Below are positions 32,989-41,379 of a stretch of 50,222 nt of DNA, one piece after another. A program made the position numbers and the translations under genes. Position 1 is the stretch's first letter, and every line of letters begins with the position of its first letter. Below the pieces are notes generated by a model. That model was given only the letters and a program-made list of their open reading frames with translations. It did no database searches and had not been told where the DNA came from. The stretch spans positions 1-50,222 of the forward strand of contig JBMFXC010000008.1 in the NCBI GenBank assembly GCA_049964655.1, written 5' to 3'. Source of the stretch: JAJZJT01 sp049964655. Lineage in GTDB: Bacteria > Actinomycetota > Acidimicrobiia > Acidimicrobiales > RAAP-2.

Positions 32989-33185
32989 GCCCGAGGACGG
33001 TGACGCTCGTCGGCTGGGCTGTGCTCGCCGCGGTGGCCATCGTGCTCGAGGCGCTCGCTCACCGCTCCACCAGCCGGCTCGTCGGCGCCGGGCGGCTGCT
33101 CTCCCAGGTCGCCGACCGTCCGGCGGGCAAGGCCGCGCTCTTGCTCGGATGGGCCTGGCTCGGCTGGCACGTCTTCGTCCGGTGA
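32985..33185 (+). CDS. DUF6186-like small membrane protein, copy 2
   Basis: 66 residues. 'VTLVGWAVLAAVAIVLEALA' forms the first helix and 'ALLLGWAWLGWHVFVR' is a close match to the DUF6186 C-terminus. Paralogue of 32319-32543. Translationally coupled by an ATGA overlap to the preceding gene. Function unknown; the WxGWHxF ending shared by both copies is the clearest conserved feature. Confidence 0.78.
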   Translation: MSPRTVTLVGWAVLAAVAIVLEALAHRSTSRLVGAGRLLSQVADRPAGKAALLLGWAWLGWHVFVR

Positions 33186-33216
33186 CCTCCCCGGACCCGA
33201 CCGAACCGGAGGACCC

Positions 33217-33825
33217 GTGCCCACCGAGCTCACCACGGTCTGCGTCTTCTGTGCCTCGAGCCCCGGGCGCGACCCTCGCCTCGCCCAGGAGGCATCCCGC
33301 TTCGGGGCGCTCCTCGCCCGGCGGGGCCTCACCGTCGTGACCGGCGGGGGCCACGTGGGGCTGATGGGTGCGGTGGCCGACGGTGCGTTGGCCGAGGGCG
33401 GTGCGGTCCACGGCGTGATCACCCGGGCGCTCGAGGAGCGTGAAGTCGCCCACCGCGGGCTCACCTCCCTCGAGGTCGTCGAGACGATGCACGAGCGCAA
33501 GGCGGCGATGTCGGGCCGTGCCGACGCCTTCGTCATGCTGCCGGGCGGCTTCGGCACGCTCGACGAGTTCTTCGAAGCCCTCACCTGGACCCAGCTCGGC
33601 ATCCACGCCAAGCCGTGCGGCGTGCTCGACGTGGCCGGCTACTTCGAGCCGCTCGTCGACTTCGTCGCCCGGGCCGCCGACCTCGGGCTCGTGCGCCCCG
33701 AGCACCGCGACCTCGTCGTCTGCGACCCCGACCCCAGCGCCCTCCTCGACCGGCTCGCCCGCTGGGAGCCGGTGACCACCGACACGTGGCTCGAACGCGG
33801 CGCGCGACCGGCGGACGAAAGCTGA
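33217..33825 (+). CDS. LOG-family protein (nucleoside 5'-monophosphate phosphoribohydrolase type)
   Basis: 202 residues. It carries the lysine-decarboxylase-like/LOG motifs: 'VCVFCASSPGRDPRLAQEAS', 'VTGGGHVGLMGAVADGAL', 'MHERKAAM' and 'LPGGFGTLDEFFEALTW' (PGGxGTxxE). These enzymes cut the ribose from nucleoside 5'-monophosphates, including cytokinin precursors, and are not lysine decarboxylases. Start GTG at 33217, 31 bp after the small membrane genes; it converges with lepA, whose stop is 11 bp away. Confidence 0.93.
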   Translation: MPTELTTVCVFCASSPGRDPRLAQEASRFGALLARRGLTVVTGGGHVGLMGAVADGALAEGGAVHGVITRALEEREVAHRGLTSLEVVETMHERKAAMSGRADAFVMLPGGFGTLDEFFEALTWTQLGIHAKPCGVLDVAGYFEPLVDFVARAADLGLVRPEHRDLVVCDPDPSALLDRLARWEPVTTDTWLERGARPADES

Positions 33826-33836
33826 TCGGCTGCGGT

Positions 33837-35624
33837 TCAGTCGTCGAGGCGCAGCGCCGAGACGAAGGCCTCCTGGGGGACCTCGACCCGTCCGATGCTC
33901 TTCATCTTCTTCTTGCCCTCTTTCTGCTTCTCCAACAGCTTGCGCTTGCGGGTGATGTCGCCGCCGTAGCACTTGGCGAGGACGTCCTTGCGGCGAGCCT
34001 TGACCGTCTCACGGGCCAGCACACGCCCACCGATGGCCGCCTGGATGGGCACGTCGAAGAGCTGGCGGGGGATGAGCTCGCGCAGCTTCTCGGTCATCCG
34101 TCGTCCGTAGACATCGGCCTGGGTACGGTGGACGATGGTCGAGAAGGCGTCCACGGGAGCCCGGTTGATGAGCAGGTCGACCTTGACCAGGTCGGCGGTG
34201 GCGTACCCGTCGGGCTCGTAGTCGAGGCTGGCGTACCCCTTGGTCCGGCTCTTCAGCTGGTCGAAGAAGCTCACCACGACCTCGGCGAGGGGGATGACGT
34301 AGACGAACTCGACACGCTCGGGCGAGAGGTACTCCATGCGCACGAGCTCGCCACGACGCGACTGACAGAGCTCCATCACCGTGCCCGTGTACTCGGCAGG
34401 CGTCAGGATGGTGGCACGCAGCATCGGCTCGTCGACGTGGTCGAGCTGGGAAGGCTCGGGCAGCTCGCTCGGGTTGTCGACCCGGACCTCGGAGCCGTCG
34501 GTGAGAAAGGCCCGGTAGGCGACGGAGGGAGCGGTGGCAATCAAAGCGAGGTCGAACTCGCGCTCCAAGCGTTCCCGGACGATCTCCATGTGCAACAGGC
34601 CGAGGAAGCCGCACCGGAAGCCGAAGCCGAGGGCGCGGGACGACTCGGGCTCGTAGGTGAAGCTGGCGTCGTTGAGGCGCAGCTTCTCGAGAGCGTCGCG
34701 CAGGTCGGGCAGCTCGTCGCCGTCGATGGGGAAGAGCCCGCAGAACACCATCGGCTTGGGATCGCGGTAGCCGGCCAGTGGCTCGGGGGCGGGGCGGACG
34801 TCGGAGGTGACGGTCTCGCCCGAGCGTGCTCCGCCCACGTCCTTGATGCCGGCGATCAAGTACCCGACCTCGCCGGGACCGAGCGAGGTGACCGGCACCG
34901 GCTCGGGTGTGCGCACCCCGATCTCCTCGATGTCGTGCCGGGCGCCCGAGTGCATGAAGCGCAGCCGATCACGGGCGTCGAGCGTGCCGTCGACCACCCG
35001 GATCGAGCTCACGACCCCCCGGTACTGGTCGTAGGCGGAGTCGAAGATGAGGGCCCGGAGCGGTAGATCGGGGTCGCCGGTGGGAGGCGGGACCCGTGCG
35101 AGCACGGCGTCCAGCAGCTCGGGGACGCCCTCGCCGGTCTTCGCCGAGATGCGCAGCACGTCGGCCGCGTCCAAGCCGAGCACCTGCTCGATCTCGGCGG
35201 CGCACCGCTCGGGGTCGGCGGCGGGCAGGTCGATCTTGTTGAGGACGGCGACGATCTCCAAGTCGTGCTCGAGCGCCTGGTAACAGTTGGCGAGCGTCTG
35301 GGCCTGGATCCCCTGCGACGCGTCGACGAGGAGCACGGCCCCCTCGCAGGCGGCCAGGGAACGGCTGACCTCGTAGCCGAAGTCGACGTGCCCGGGGGTG
35401 TCGATGAGGTGGAGGGTGTGGTCCCTCCAGGTGACCCGGACGTTCTGCGCCTTGATGGTGATCCCCCGCTCCCGCTCGATGTCCATCGAGTCGAGGTACT
35501 GCTCGCGCATGAGCCTCGGGTCGACCGCCCCGGTCAGCTCGAGGATACGGTCGGAGAGGGTCGACTTGCCGTGGTCGACGTGGCTGATGATCGAGAAGTT
35601 GCGAATGCGGTCGACAGAGAGCAC
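33837..35624 (-). CDS. lepA: Elongation factor 4 (LepA)
   Basis: 595 residues from the GTG at 35624, the usual length. G1 'SHVDHGKSTLSDRIL', G2 'RERGITIKAQNVRV', G3 'LIDTPGHVDFGYEVSRSLAA', G4 'VLNKIDLP'; domains II, III, V and the LepA-specific C-terminal domain ('SRTKGYASLDYEPDGY', 'GRRMTEKLRELIPRQLFDVP') follow. EF4 is a ribosomal GTPase that back-translocates or rescues stalled ribosomes. The frame stays open upstream to 36050, but homology begins at 'SVDRIRNFSIISH'. It is divergent from rpsT. Confidence 0.96.
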   Translation of the reverse strand: MLSVDRIRNFSIISHVDHGKSTLSDRILELTGAVDPRLMREQYLDSMDIERERGITIKAQNVRVTWRDHTLHLIDTPGHVDFGYEVSRSLAACEGAVLLVDASQGIQAQTLANCYQALEHDLEIVAVLNKIDLPAADPERCAAEIEQVLGLDAADVLRISAKTGEGVPELLDAVLARVPPPTGDPDLPLRALIFDSAYDQYRGVVSSIRVVDGTLDARDRLRFMHSGARHDIEEIGVRTPEPVPVTSLGPGEVGYLIAGIKDVGGARSGETVTSDVRPAPEPLAGYRDPKPMVFCGLFPIDGDELPDLRDALEKLRLNDASFTYEPESSRALGFGFRCGFLGLLHMEIVRERLEREFDLALIATAPSVAYRAFLTDGSEVRVDNPSELPEPSQLDHVDEPMLRATILTPAEYTGTVMELCQSRRGELVRMEYLSPERVEFVYVIPLAEVVVSFFDQLKSRTKGYASLDYEPDGYATADLVKVDLLINRAPVDAFSTIVHRTQADVYGRRMTEKLRELIPRQLFDVPIQAAIGGRVLARETVKARRKDVLAKCYGGDITRKRKLLEKQKEGKKKMKSIGRVEVPQEAFVSALRLDD

Positions 35625-36003
35625 GGGTGGCCAAGCGTACCCACACCACCTCGGGTTCCGTGCCGCCGGGTGCTGCCGGCTGCTACCATCGCGGGACCGG
35701 GCCCGGATCGTCGGGAGGCCCCAGCGGCACCACACGGGGAAGCCCGTCGACATGTCGCTGTCGTCGTGTTGCTGTCGCGGTGGCACTCTCGCGGTGGCAC
35801 GGTTAAACAAGCACGGTCGACGCGGTCTCCCTCGACCGGGTTGCCCGCAGACGGGAGCTCCCGGCAGGTGCGCGGGCCGCCGGTACGATGACCGACGGCG
35901 ACACGACCCGACGGCGACACGACCCGACGGCGACACGACCCGCCGACGGGACGACCCACCGATCGCAAGACCCACCGATGGCGAGACAAGGACGACACGA
36001 GCC
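35625..36003. promoter_or_regulatory. lepA-rpsT divergent intergenic region with tandem repeats
   Basis: About 380 bp without a gene. Contains a 14-bp direct duplication (TCGCGGTGGCAC core, 35775-35802), TACGAT at 35885-35890 as a possible rpsT -10, and a 16-bp-period array at 35894-35984 in the presumed rpsT leader. On the minus strand TACGCT lies nine bases before the lepA GTG. Confidence 0.5.
35894..35984. repeat. 16-bp tandem repeats in the rpsT leader
   Basis: GACGGCGACACGACCC three times (35894-35941), 11 bases, then GACCCACCGATCGCAA and GACCCACCGATGGCGA (35953-35984), a second, diverged pair with the same 16-bp unit length. The array ends 19 bp before the rpsT start. Confidence 0.93.
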
Positions 36004-36291
36004 GTGGCCAACATCCGCAGCCAGATCAAGCGCAACCGGCAAGCAGCCAAACGTCACGCCCGGAACAAGGCCGTCCGGTCGGAGCTGCGCACCCGGACCA
36101 AGCGGGCCATTGCCGCGGTGGAGTCCAACGACGAGCTCAGTGCCGAGGCGGTCCGGCTGGCGGTCAAGCGGATCGACAAGGCAGCAGCCAAGGGCATCAT
36201 CCACAAGAACCAGGCCGCCAACCGCAAGGCACGTCTGATGCGCCGGGCGGCGGCCTCGGCGGCGAGCGCGCCGACCGCTACCGAGGACTGA
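36004..36291 (+). CDS. rpsT: 30S ribosomal protein S20
   Basis: 95 residues from the GTG at 36004: 'ANIRSQIKRNRQAAKRHARN' then 'KAVRSELRTRTKRAIAAV' and 'AAAKGIIHKNQAANRKARLM', the typical three-helix basic protein that binds 16S rRNA early in 30S assembly. The C-terminal Ala/Thr tail is a little longer than average. It is preceded by an array of 16-bp repeats that is probably transcribed as part of the leader. Confidence 0.97.
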   Translation: MANIRSQIKRNRQAAKRHARNKAVRSELRTRTKRAIAAVESNDELSAEAVRLAVKRIDKAAAKGIIHKNQAANRKARLMRRAAASAASAPTATED

Positions 36292-36335
36292 GCCGGCTGC
36301 TCCCCGGCCCGGCCGCGTCCGGCTGACAGGGCGCC

Positions 36336-38204
36336 GTGGCTGCGCTCTGGCACCTGGTCGTCGGCAGGCCGCTGCGCTCCTCGGAGACCGAGGGTGAGCA
36401 GATCACCCCCGTCGAGGGGCTCTCTGCCCTCTCGCTCGACGCCCTCACCTCGGTCGCCTACGGCCCCGAGGCCATCATCGCCGTGCTGGCTGCCGCCGGC
36501 GCGGGTGCCCTCCATCTCGTCCTGCCCGTCACCCTCGTCATCGTCGGGCTCCTCGCCCTGCTGGTCATCTCCTACCGCCAGGTCATCAACGCCTATCCCG
36601 GAGGAGGGGGCGCGTACGCCGTGTCCCGGGCCAACCTCGGGCACGGTGCCAGCCTGGTCGCCGCGGCCGCGCTCGTCGTCGACTACACCCTGACGGTCGC
36701 CGTCTCGGTGTCGGCCGGCGTCGCCGCCCTCACCTCGGCCTTCCCCTCCCTCGTCGGTGCCACCGTGCCGCTGTGCCTCGCCGTGCTGGCGCTCGTGACA
36801 GCCCTCAACCTCCGGGGGCTGGGTGAGACCGCCCGTGCCTTCCTCCTGCCGACCTTGGTGTTCATCGGCGGGCTCCTCGCCATCATCGCCGTCGGCCTGG
36901 TCCACCCGCTGGCCCTGCACGCCGCGCAGCCGGGGCGCTCTCTCGTCCCCTCCCGCGCCACCGAAGTCGTCGGGATCCTGCTGCTGCTCAAGGCCTTCTC
37001 GGCCGGGTGCAGCGCCCTGACCGGGGTCGAAGCCATCGCCAACGGCGTCCCGCTCTTCCGCGAGCCTCGGGTCGCCCGGGCCAAGCGCACCGAGGCGCTC
37101 CTCGGCTCGATCCTCGGGGTCATGCTCATCGGACTGGCCGTCCTGGCCCAGCGGTGGCACATCGGGCCTCGCTCGGACCAGACGGTGCTCAGCCAGATTA
37201 TGGGGGAGGCGGTCGGTCGGCACTGGGCCTACTACGTCGTCTCCCTCACCACCACCGTCGTCCTCGCCCTCGCCGCCAACACGTCCTTCGGCGGGCTGCC
37301 CGTGCTGGCCAGCCTGCTGGCCCGCGACGACTACCTCCCCCACCTCTTCGGACTGCGGGGCGACCGCCAGGTCTTCGCCAACGGCATCTGGGTGCTCGCC
37401 GGGCTGGCCGCGCTCCTCCTCGTCGTGTCCGGTGGCAACACCAACAGCCTGATCCCCCTCTTCGCCATCGGGGTGTTCACCGGGTTCACGTTGTCCCAGA
37501 CCGGCCTGGTCGTCCACTGGCGACGGACCCGGCCACCACGGTGGTGGTTCCGGGCCAGCCTGAACGCCACCGGCGCCGTGGTGACCGGCATCGCCACGGT
37601 CATCTTCCTCGTGACCAAGTTCGCCGAGGGCGCGTGGGTGGTCGTCCTCGCCGTTCCCGCTTTCGTCTGGCTCTTCGTCCGCATCCACGCCTACTACCAC
37701 GGCGTCGCCGAGGCGCTCGGCGTCGACCAGGTACCGGAGCGCCCCCATGGTCGGCGCACTGTCGTCGTCGTTCCGGTCACCCACGTGTCCCGGCTCACCG
37801 AACGAGCCCTGTCCGAAGCCCTTTCGATGGGGCAGCGAGTCGAGGCGGTCACCGTGGCCATCGTCGCCCCCGGCGAACAGGTGCCGGCGGTGGGATCGAC
37901 CCCCATCGAGGAGCTGTGGCAGCAGTGGGACCCCGGCGTCCCCCTCACCGTGCTCCCCACCGAGTACGCGTCGGTGGTGCGCCCCGTGGTCGGCTACGTC
38001 GACGAGCTGGTGGCAGCCGAGCCGGACGCGGACGTCGTCGTCCTCATCCCCGCCGTGGCACCGAGCCACCTCCGCCACGCCACGCTCCACAACCACATCG
38101 ACTTCGTGCTGTCGAACGCGTTGCGCAACCGGAGCGACGTGGTGGTGGCTCGGGTCACCGAGCCGGTCGAGCCGCCTCGGGAGGCCAGCCCCGAGCCGCG
38201 ATAA
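36336..38204 (+). CDS. APC-superfamily permease (amino acid/polyamine/cation type) with C-terminal cytoplasmic domain
   Basis: 622 residues, about 12 transmembrane helices in the first 460. 'LSLDALTSVAYGPEAIIAVL' and 'YPGGGGAYAVSRANLG' are the APC helix-1 and helix-2 substrate-binding motifs; later 'AFSAGCSALTGVEAIANGVP' is also conserved. The last about 150 residues ('RRTVVVVPVTHVSRLTERAL', 'DADVVVLIPAVAP') look like a soluble USP-like domain. The substrate cannot be told from sequence by eye; potassium or amino acids are both possible for this subgroup. It starts 44 bp after rpsT with GTG. Confidence 0.88.
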   Translation: MAALWHLVVGRPLRSSETEGEQITPVEGLSALSLDALTSVAYGPEAIIAVLAAAGAGALHLVLPVTLVIVGLLALLVISYRQVINAYPGGGGAYAVSRANLGHGASLVAAAALVVDYTLTVAVSVSAGVAALTSAFPSLVGATVPLCLAVLALVTALNLRGLGETARAFLLPTLVFIGGLLAIIAVGLVHPLALHAAQPGRSLVPSRATEVVGILLLLKAFSAGCSALTGVEAIANGVPLFREPRVARAKRTEALLGSILGVMLIGLAVLAQRWHIGPRSDQTVLSQIMGEAVGRHWAYYVVSLTTTVVLALAANTSFGGLPVLASLLARDDYLPHLFGLRGDRQVFANGIWVLAGLAALLLVVSGGNTNSLIPLFAIGVFTGFTLSQTGLVVHWRRTRPPRWWFRASLNATGAVVTGIATVIFLVTKFAEGAWVVVLAVPAFVWLFVRIHAYYHGVAEALGVDQVPERPHGRRTVVVVPVTHVSRLTERALSEALSMGQRVEAVTVAIVAPGEQVPAVGSTPIEELWQQWDPGVPLTVLPTEYASVVRPVVGYVDELVAAEPDADVVVLIPAVAPSHLRHATLHNHIDFVLSNALRNRSDVVVARVTEPVEPPREASPEPR

Positions 38205-38240
38205 CGACCGCGGCTGGTCGAGTCACCCGGTCCACCTGGG

Positions 38241-39044
38241 TCACCCGGGGACCGGCGCGATCAAGTCCGGCCCGTCGTTACGGACGTTGCCGACCCGGAG
38301 GCCGACCGGGTGGTGCACGAGAGTGCCGACGGGTGCCGGAACGAGCAGCGAGGCGAGGACGTCGTCGGACGGGCTGGGGTCGATCCAGTCGTCAACCTGG
38401 TCGGCCCCGAGCACGACGGGCATCCGGTCGTGGATGTCCCCGGTGTCCGCACCGGCGTCCGTCGTGATGACGGTGCACGTCTGCAGGGGCGGCACCTCCC
38501 CGGGCGGCACCTCTCCAGGCGGCGGGGCCCACGTCTCCCACACACCGGCGAGCAGGACGGGGGCACCGTCCGCACGTCGGACGTAGTGAGGCCGCCGGCC
38601 CCGGCCTGACGGTCCCCACTCGTAGAAGCCGTCGACAGGGAGCACGAGGCGACGACGACGGAAGGCGCTCCGGAAGGCAGGCTTGGTTGCCACCGTCTCA
38701 GCGCGGGCGTTGAAGAGCCGCGACCCGATGCGTGGATCGTCCGCCCACGGCGGGACGAGCCCCCAACGGCAGGGAGCGAGGACTCGGTGCGGCGGGTCAA
38801 CCCGGGCCTCACGGTCGCCGGAGGGGTCCTCCGCCGGTGGGCCTGCTGGCGCACCTGGTGGGAAGCCTGCTGGCGCACCTGGTGGGAAGCCCTTTGTCAC
38901 CCCCAGCAACGTGCTGGTCGGCCCCACGTTGTAGGAGGGGTGCCACAGTGACGGGTCCCGCCCGGCCAGACCAGCGACACAGGCGGCGTCGAGGATGCGG
39001 GCGAGCCGCTCGGGCGGGGTGAAGAGGGCGACTCGGCCACACAT
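38241..39044 (-). CDS. SRAP-domain protein (abasic-site DNA-protein crosslinking, YedK/HMCES family)
   Basis: 267 residues. 'MCGRVALF' gives the catalytic Cys2 exposed after Met removal; 'LFNARAETVATKPAF', 'LPVDGFYEW' and 'IHDRMPVVL' supply the Asn, Glu and His of the active site. SRAP proteins crosslink to abasic sites in single-stranded DNA and shield them. Two repeat insertions are present: GFPPGAPA twice near residues 50-65 and PGEVP twice before 'LQTCTVITTDA'. Both lie in loops between conserved motifs. Confidence 0.94.
   Translation of the reverse strand: MCGRVALFTPPERLARILDAACVAGLAGRDPSLWHPSYNVGPTSTLLGVTKGFPPGAPAGFPPGAPAGPPAEDPSGDREARVDPPHRVLAPCRWGLVPPWADDPRIGSRLFNARAETVATKPAFRSAFRRRRLVLPVDGFYEWGPSGRGRRPHYVRRADGAPVLLAGVWETWAPPPGEVPPGEVPPLQTCTVITTDAGADTGDIHDRMPVVLGADQVDDWIDPSPSDDVLASLLVPAPVGTLVHHPVGLRVGNVRNDGPDLIAPVPG
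38487..38889. repeat. Two coding duplications in the SRAP gene (15 bp and 24 bp)
   Basis: About two copies of GGGCGGCACCTCCCC at 38487-38516 (PGEVP) and two exact 24-bp copies at 38842-38865 and 38866-38889 (GFPPGAPA). Both unit lengths keep the frame. Confidence 0.93.
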
Positions 39045-39110
39045 GATCAGGGCCCGGTCGTGCCGGTCGCTCCCACCCGGGTCATGCCCGTCACGATACG
39101 GCGCCAGCCG

Positions 39111-39155
39111 GTGCCGCGCCGAAGGAGCTTGGTGGCCTGTGCCGCGCCGAAGGAG
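39111..39155. repeat. 28-bp-period direct repeat upstream of the pirin gene
   Basis: GTGCCGCGCCGAAGGAG at 39111-39127 and 39139-39155. It lies in the 134-bp space between the divergent SRAP and pirin genes. Confidence 0.9.
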
Positions 39156-39166
39156 GCGTGGCGCCC

Positions 39167-39172
39167 TACCCT
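39167..39172 (+). promoter_or_regulatory. Leaderless -10 hexamer TACCCT of the pirin gene
   Basis: TANNNT hexamer ending six bases before the ATG at 39179; it decides this start over the GTG at 39158. Confidence 0.5.
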
Positions 39173-39178
39173 TGCCCC

Positions 39179-40102
39179 ATGACCCAGCTCCGGGGGCCAG
39201 CGCGGCGACCGGTCCACATCATCCCGGCCCGGAAAGCCGCGGTGGGCGCCATCGAGGTGCGTCGGCTCCTTCCCTTCGGCCGCCGACGAGCGGTCGGTGC
39301 CTGGTGCTTCGTCGACCACTACGGACCCCACTCGGTCGACGGGGGACCGGGCATGCAGGTCCCACCCCACCCCCACCTCGGGCTCCAGACGGTGACGTGG
39401 CTCTTTTCGGGGAACGTCGTGCACCGAGACAGCCTTGGCTCCGTGCAGCTGATCGAGCCGCGTCAGCTCAACGTAATGACGGCCGGCGCCGGCATCGCCC
39501 ACGCCGAGCAGTCTCCGGTCGAGCACGATCCGTGGCTCCACGGAGTCCAGCTGTGGGTGGCGCTCCCTGATCGCGTCCGCCACCAGCCACCTGCCTTCGA
39601 GCACCATGCCGACCTGCCGGTCGTCGGTGCCGGGCCGTTCCTCGTCACCGTCTTCGTCGGCACGCTGGGCGACGCCACCTCACCGGCCACGGTGCACACA
39701 CCGCTGATCGGCGCCCAGGTCGACGCCCCGCGAGGCGGACGGCACCCGATCGTCGTCGACCCGGCCCACGAGCATGCCGTGGTGGTCACCGCCGGGCGCG
39801 GCGCCCTCGAGGGAGAACCACTCGCCCCAGGCTCGGTCGCTGTCGTCGACCCCGGGCGTGACCACCTCGTCCTCGACCTGGACGTCGGCAGCCACGCGCT
39901 CCTCCTCGGCGGTGCGCCACTCGACGAGGAGCTCCTGTTGTGGTGGAACTTCGTCGCCCGCACCCCCGACGAGCTGACCGCGGCCGTCGCCGCCTGGCGC
40001 GAGGGGCGCCGGTTCGGACAGGTGACCGGAGCCGAGGCCGAAGCCGTCCCCGCGCCGACCTTCGACCCGTCCCGGCTCCTCCCGCCAGGGGCACCTCGAT
40101 AG
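39179..40102 (+). CDS. Pirin-family bicupin protein
   Basis: 307 residues from the ATG at 39179. The N-terminal pirin cupin shows the metal ligands in 'PPHPHLGLQTVTWLFSG' and 'AGAGIAHAEQSP'; the C-terminal cupin ('AVVVTAGRGALEGEPLAPGS', 'LLWWNFVARTPDEL') completes the family pattern. Bacterial pirins bind Fe or Zn; reported roles include quercetin dioxygenase activity and metabolic regulation, so a specific function is not claimed. It is divergent from the SRAP gene. Confidence 0.93.
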   Translation: MTQLRGPARRPVHIIPARKAAVGAIEVRRLLPFGRRRAVGAWCFVDHYGPHSVDGGPGMQVPPHPHLGLQTVTWLFSGNVVHRDSLGSVQLIEPRQLNVMTAGAGIAHAEQSPVEHDPWLHGVQLWVALPDRVRHQPPAFEHHADLPVVGAGPFLVTVFVGTLGDATSPATVHTPLIGAQVDAPRGGRHPIVVDPAHEHAVVVTAGRGALEGEPLAPGSVAVVDPGRDHLVLDLDVGSHALLLGGAPLDEELLLWWNFVARTPDELTAAVAAWREGRRFGQVTGAEAEAVPAPTFDPSRLLPPGAPR

Positions 40103-40153
40103 GAGACCGGGCGGCGACCCGGCGAGCAGTACCCGGGAGGACCGGGCGAGAGG

Positions 40154-40732
40154 TCAGTACCCCGAGCTTCCCGACGTCGTCGTGGTGGTCCCAGAGGCCA
40201 CCGGTGCGGTCACCGGGCTACCCGTGGTGCTGAGCACGTACCAGATCCCGCCGAACTTGTTGATCCCCTCGCCGTTCACCTGACCAGCCGCCTTGTCCTT
40301 CGTGAAGGTGTAGAGGGGGTGCCCGTCGTAGGTGACCTGGTGCGCCCCGCCCGGGCGAGCGATGGTGCCGAGCTCGGAGGCCGTCACTCCCGGCCCGCCC
40401 GTCGGGCTACCCGTGATGGTGAGGGGAGGCCAGACCGTCGCGCAGGTGCCCGTGCAGGCGCTCGTCGTCGGGCTATCGGCCGTGAGCATGTAGAGGGTCC
40501 GTCCCGTCGAGGTGACGAGCACCGTGCCGAACAACTGCGTGTGGGCTGCGTCCACTGTGGCCGAAGACGACGCCGTCGGTGCTGCCGTGCTGGAGGGCTC
40601 GGGGGCCTTGGAGGCGTTGGACTTGGCCGACGCCGTCGACGACGAGCTGCAGGCGGCCAGGCCTGCTCCCAGCGCGACGACGAAGACGAGCCGCGTCACC
40701 GAACGCCGGACCGTGCTCTTGCGCTCCACCAT
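40154..40732 (-). CDS. Secreted lipoprotein with two PF03640-type repeats
   Basis: 192 residues from the ATG at 40732, with AGGAGG eight bases upstream. The signal peptide 'RLVFVVALGAGLAACSSSS' has the lipobox LAAC, so the mature protein should be lipid-anchored outside the membrane. After a Ser/Thr/Ala linker come two repeats of the 'secreted repeat of unknown function' type: 'STGRTLYMLTADSPTTSACT', 'GTCATVWPPL', and 'YDGHPLYTFTKDKAAGQVNG', 'WYVLS'. The family has no firm function; redox or stress roles have been suggested. It is transcribed divergently from the mutasome operon. Confidence 0.92.
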   Translation of the reverse strand: MVERKSTVRRSVTRLVFVVALGAGLAACSSSSTASAKSNASKAPEPSSTAAPTASSSATVDAAHTQLFGTVLVTSTGRTLYMLTADSPTTSACTGTCATVWPPLTITGSPTGGPGVTASELGTIARPGGAHQVTYDGHPLYTFTKDKAAGQVNGEGINKFGGIWYVLSTTGSPVTAPVASGTTTTTSGSSGY

Positions 40733-40850
40733 TGCCACCACCTCCTAGTCCGGACCGACGACCAGGCTCACCCCGGTCGTCGCACACCTGCAGCCTGCCC
40801 CCGACGGAGACTAGTCGTGCTCGCCCGCGTCGGTGGGGCGCTCCGCCTCT

Positions 40851-41075
40851 CGTGACGCACTGTCCCTCGTGACGCACTGTCCCTCGTGACGCACTGTCCC
40901 TCGTGACGCACTGTCCCTCGNNNNNNNNNNNNNNNNNNNNNNNNNNNNNNNNNNNNNNNNNNNNNNNNNNNNNNNNNNNNNNNNNNNNNNNNNNNNNNNN
41001 NNNNNNNNNNNNNNNNNNNNACGCACTGTCCCTCGTGACGCACTGTCCCTCGTGACGCACTGTCCCTCGTGACGC
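40851..41075. repeat. 17-bp intergenic tandem array interrupted by a scaffold gap (40921-41020)
   Basis: Unit CGTGACGCACTGTCCCT: four copies from 40851 to 40918, then the gap, then about three more to 41067 and a partial copy. All visible copies are identical. Phase predicts 2+17k missing bases. Confidence 0.97.
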
Positions 41076-41104
41076 GCCACGGGCGCCCAGCGGGCGCCCG
41101 TGGC
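41076..41104. terminator. Perfect 13-bp inverted repeat next to the 17-bp array
   Basis: GCCACGGGCGCCC, three-base loop AGC, GGGCGCCCGTGGC. A very stable hairpin without a T tract; it may be a factor-assisted terminator or a structural boundary. It starts where the array ends. Confidence 0.6.
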
Positions 41105-41105
41105 A

Positions 41106-41306
41106 TCAGTGTTGTGTCGTGCTGAGGTACTGCGCACCAGGTCGCCGTGCTGCGCCGGATGGGACCAGCTCCGGCTGGACGACCTCGTGGGTGTCTGGCT
41201 GGGATTCGCCAGGTGGTTCAGCGAGCCGCCTCAGCGGCCAGCCACCTCCAGGGTCCCGGATCGTTGACTGCTCAGTTGGACCACCTCCTTTCCCTGGTGC
41301 GTCCAT
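41106..41306 (-). CDS. Possible small protein, divergent from imuA'
   Basis: A 66-residue frame from the ATG at 41306 ('MDAPGKGGGPTEQSTIRD') ending 'GAQYLSTTQH'. AAAGGAGGTG occurs inside it without a suitable ATG after it. Third-base composition is not convincingly coding, and no family is recognised. On the minus strand TATGGT beside the SOS box could be a -10 for it. Weakly supported. Confidence 0.22.
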   Translation of the reverse strand: MDAPGKGGGPTEQSTIRDPGGGWPLRRLAEPPGESQPDTHEVVQPELVPSGAARRPGAQYLSTTQH

Positions 41307-41379
41307 GGTATCGACCGCGCTCGGTACGAGCGCGGCACTCGCCCGCAGGAGCACAGGTGCCGTCCTGCTCGCTACCATA

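Noticed and set aside
36054..38096. 680-residue minus-strand open frame opposite rpsT and the APC permease
   Set aside because: Gly/Asp/Glu-rich shadow of a membrane-protein gene; no domain or ribosome-binding site.
40851..41075. 17-bp direct repeats considered as a CRISPR array
   Set aside because: The copies are adjacent with no spacers, the unit is too short and no cas genes are present.
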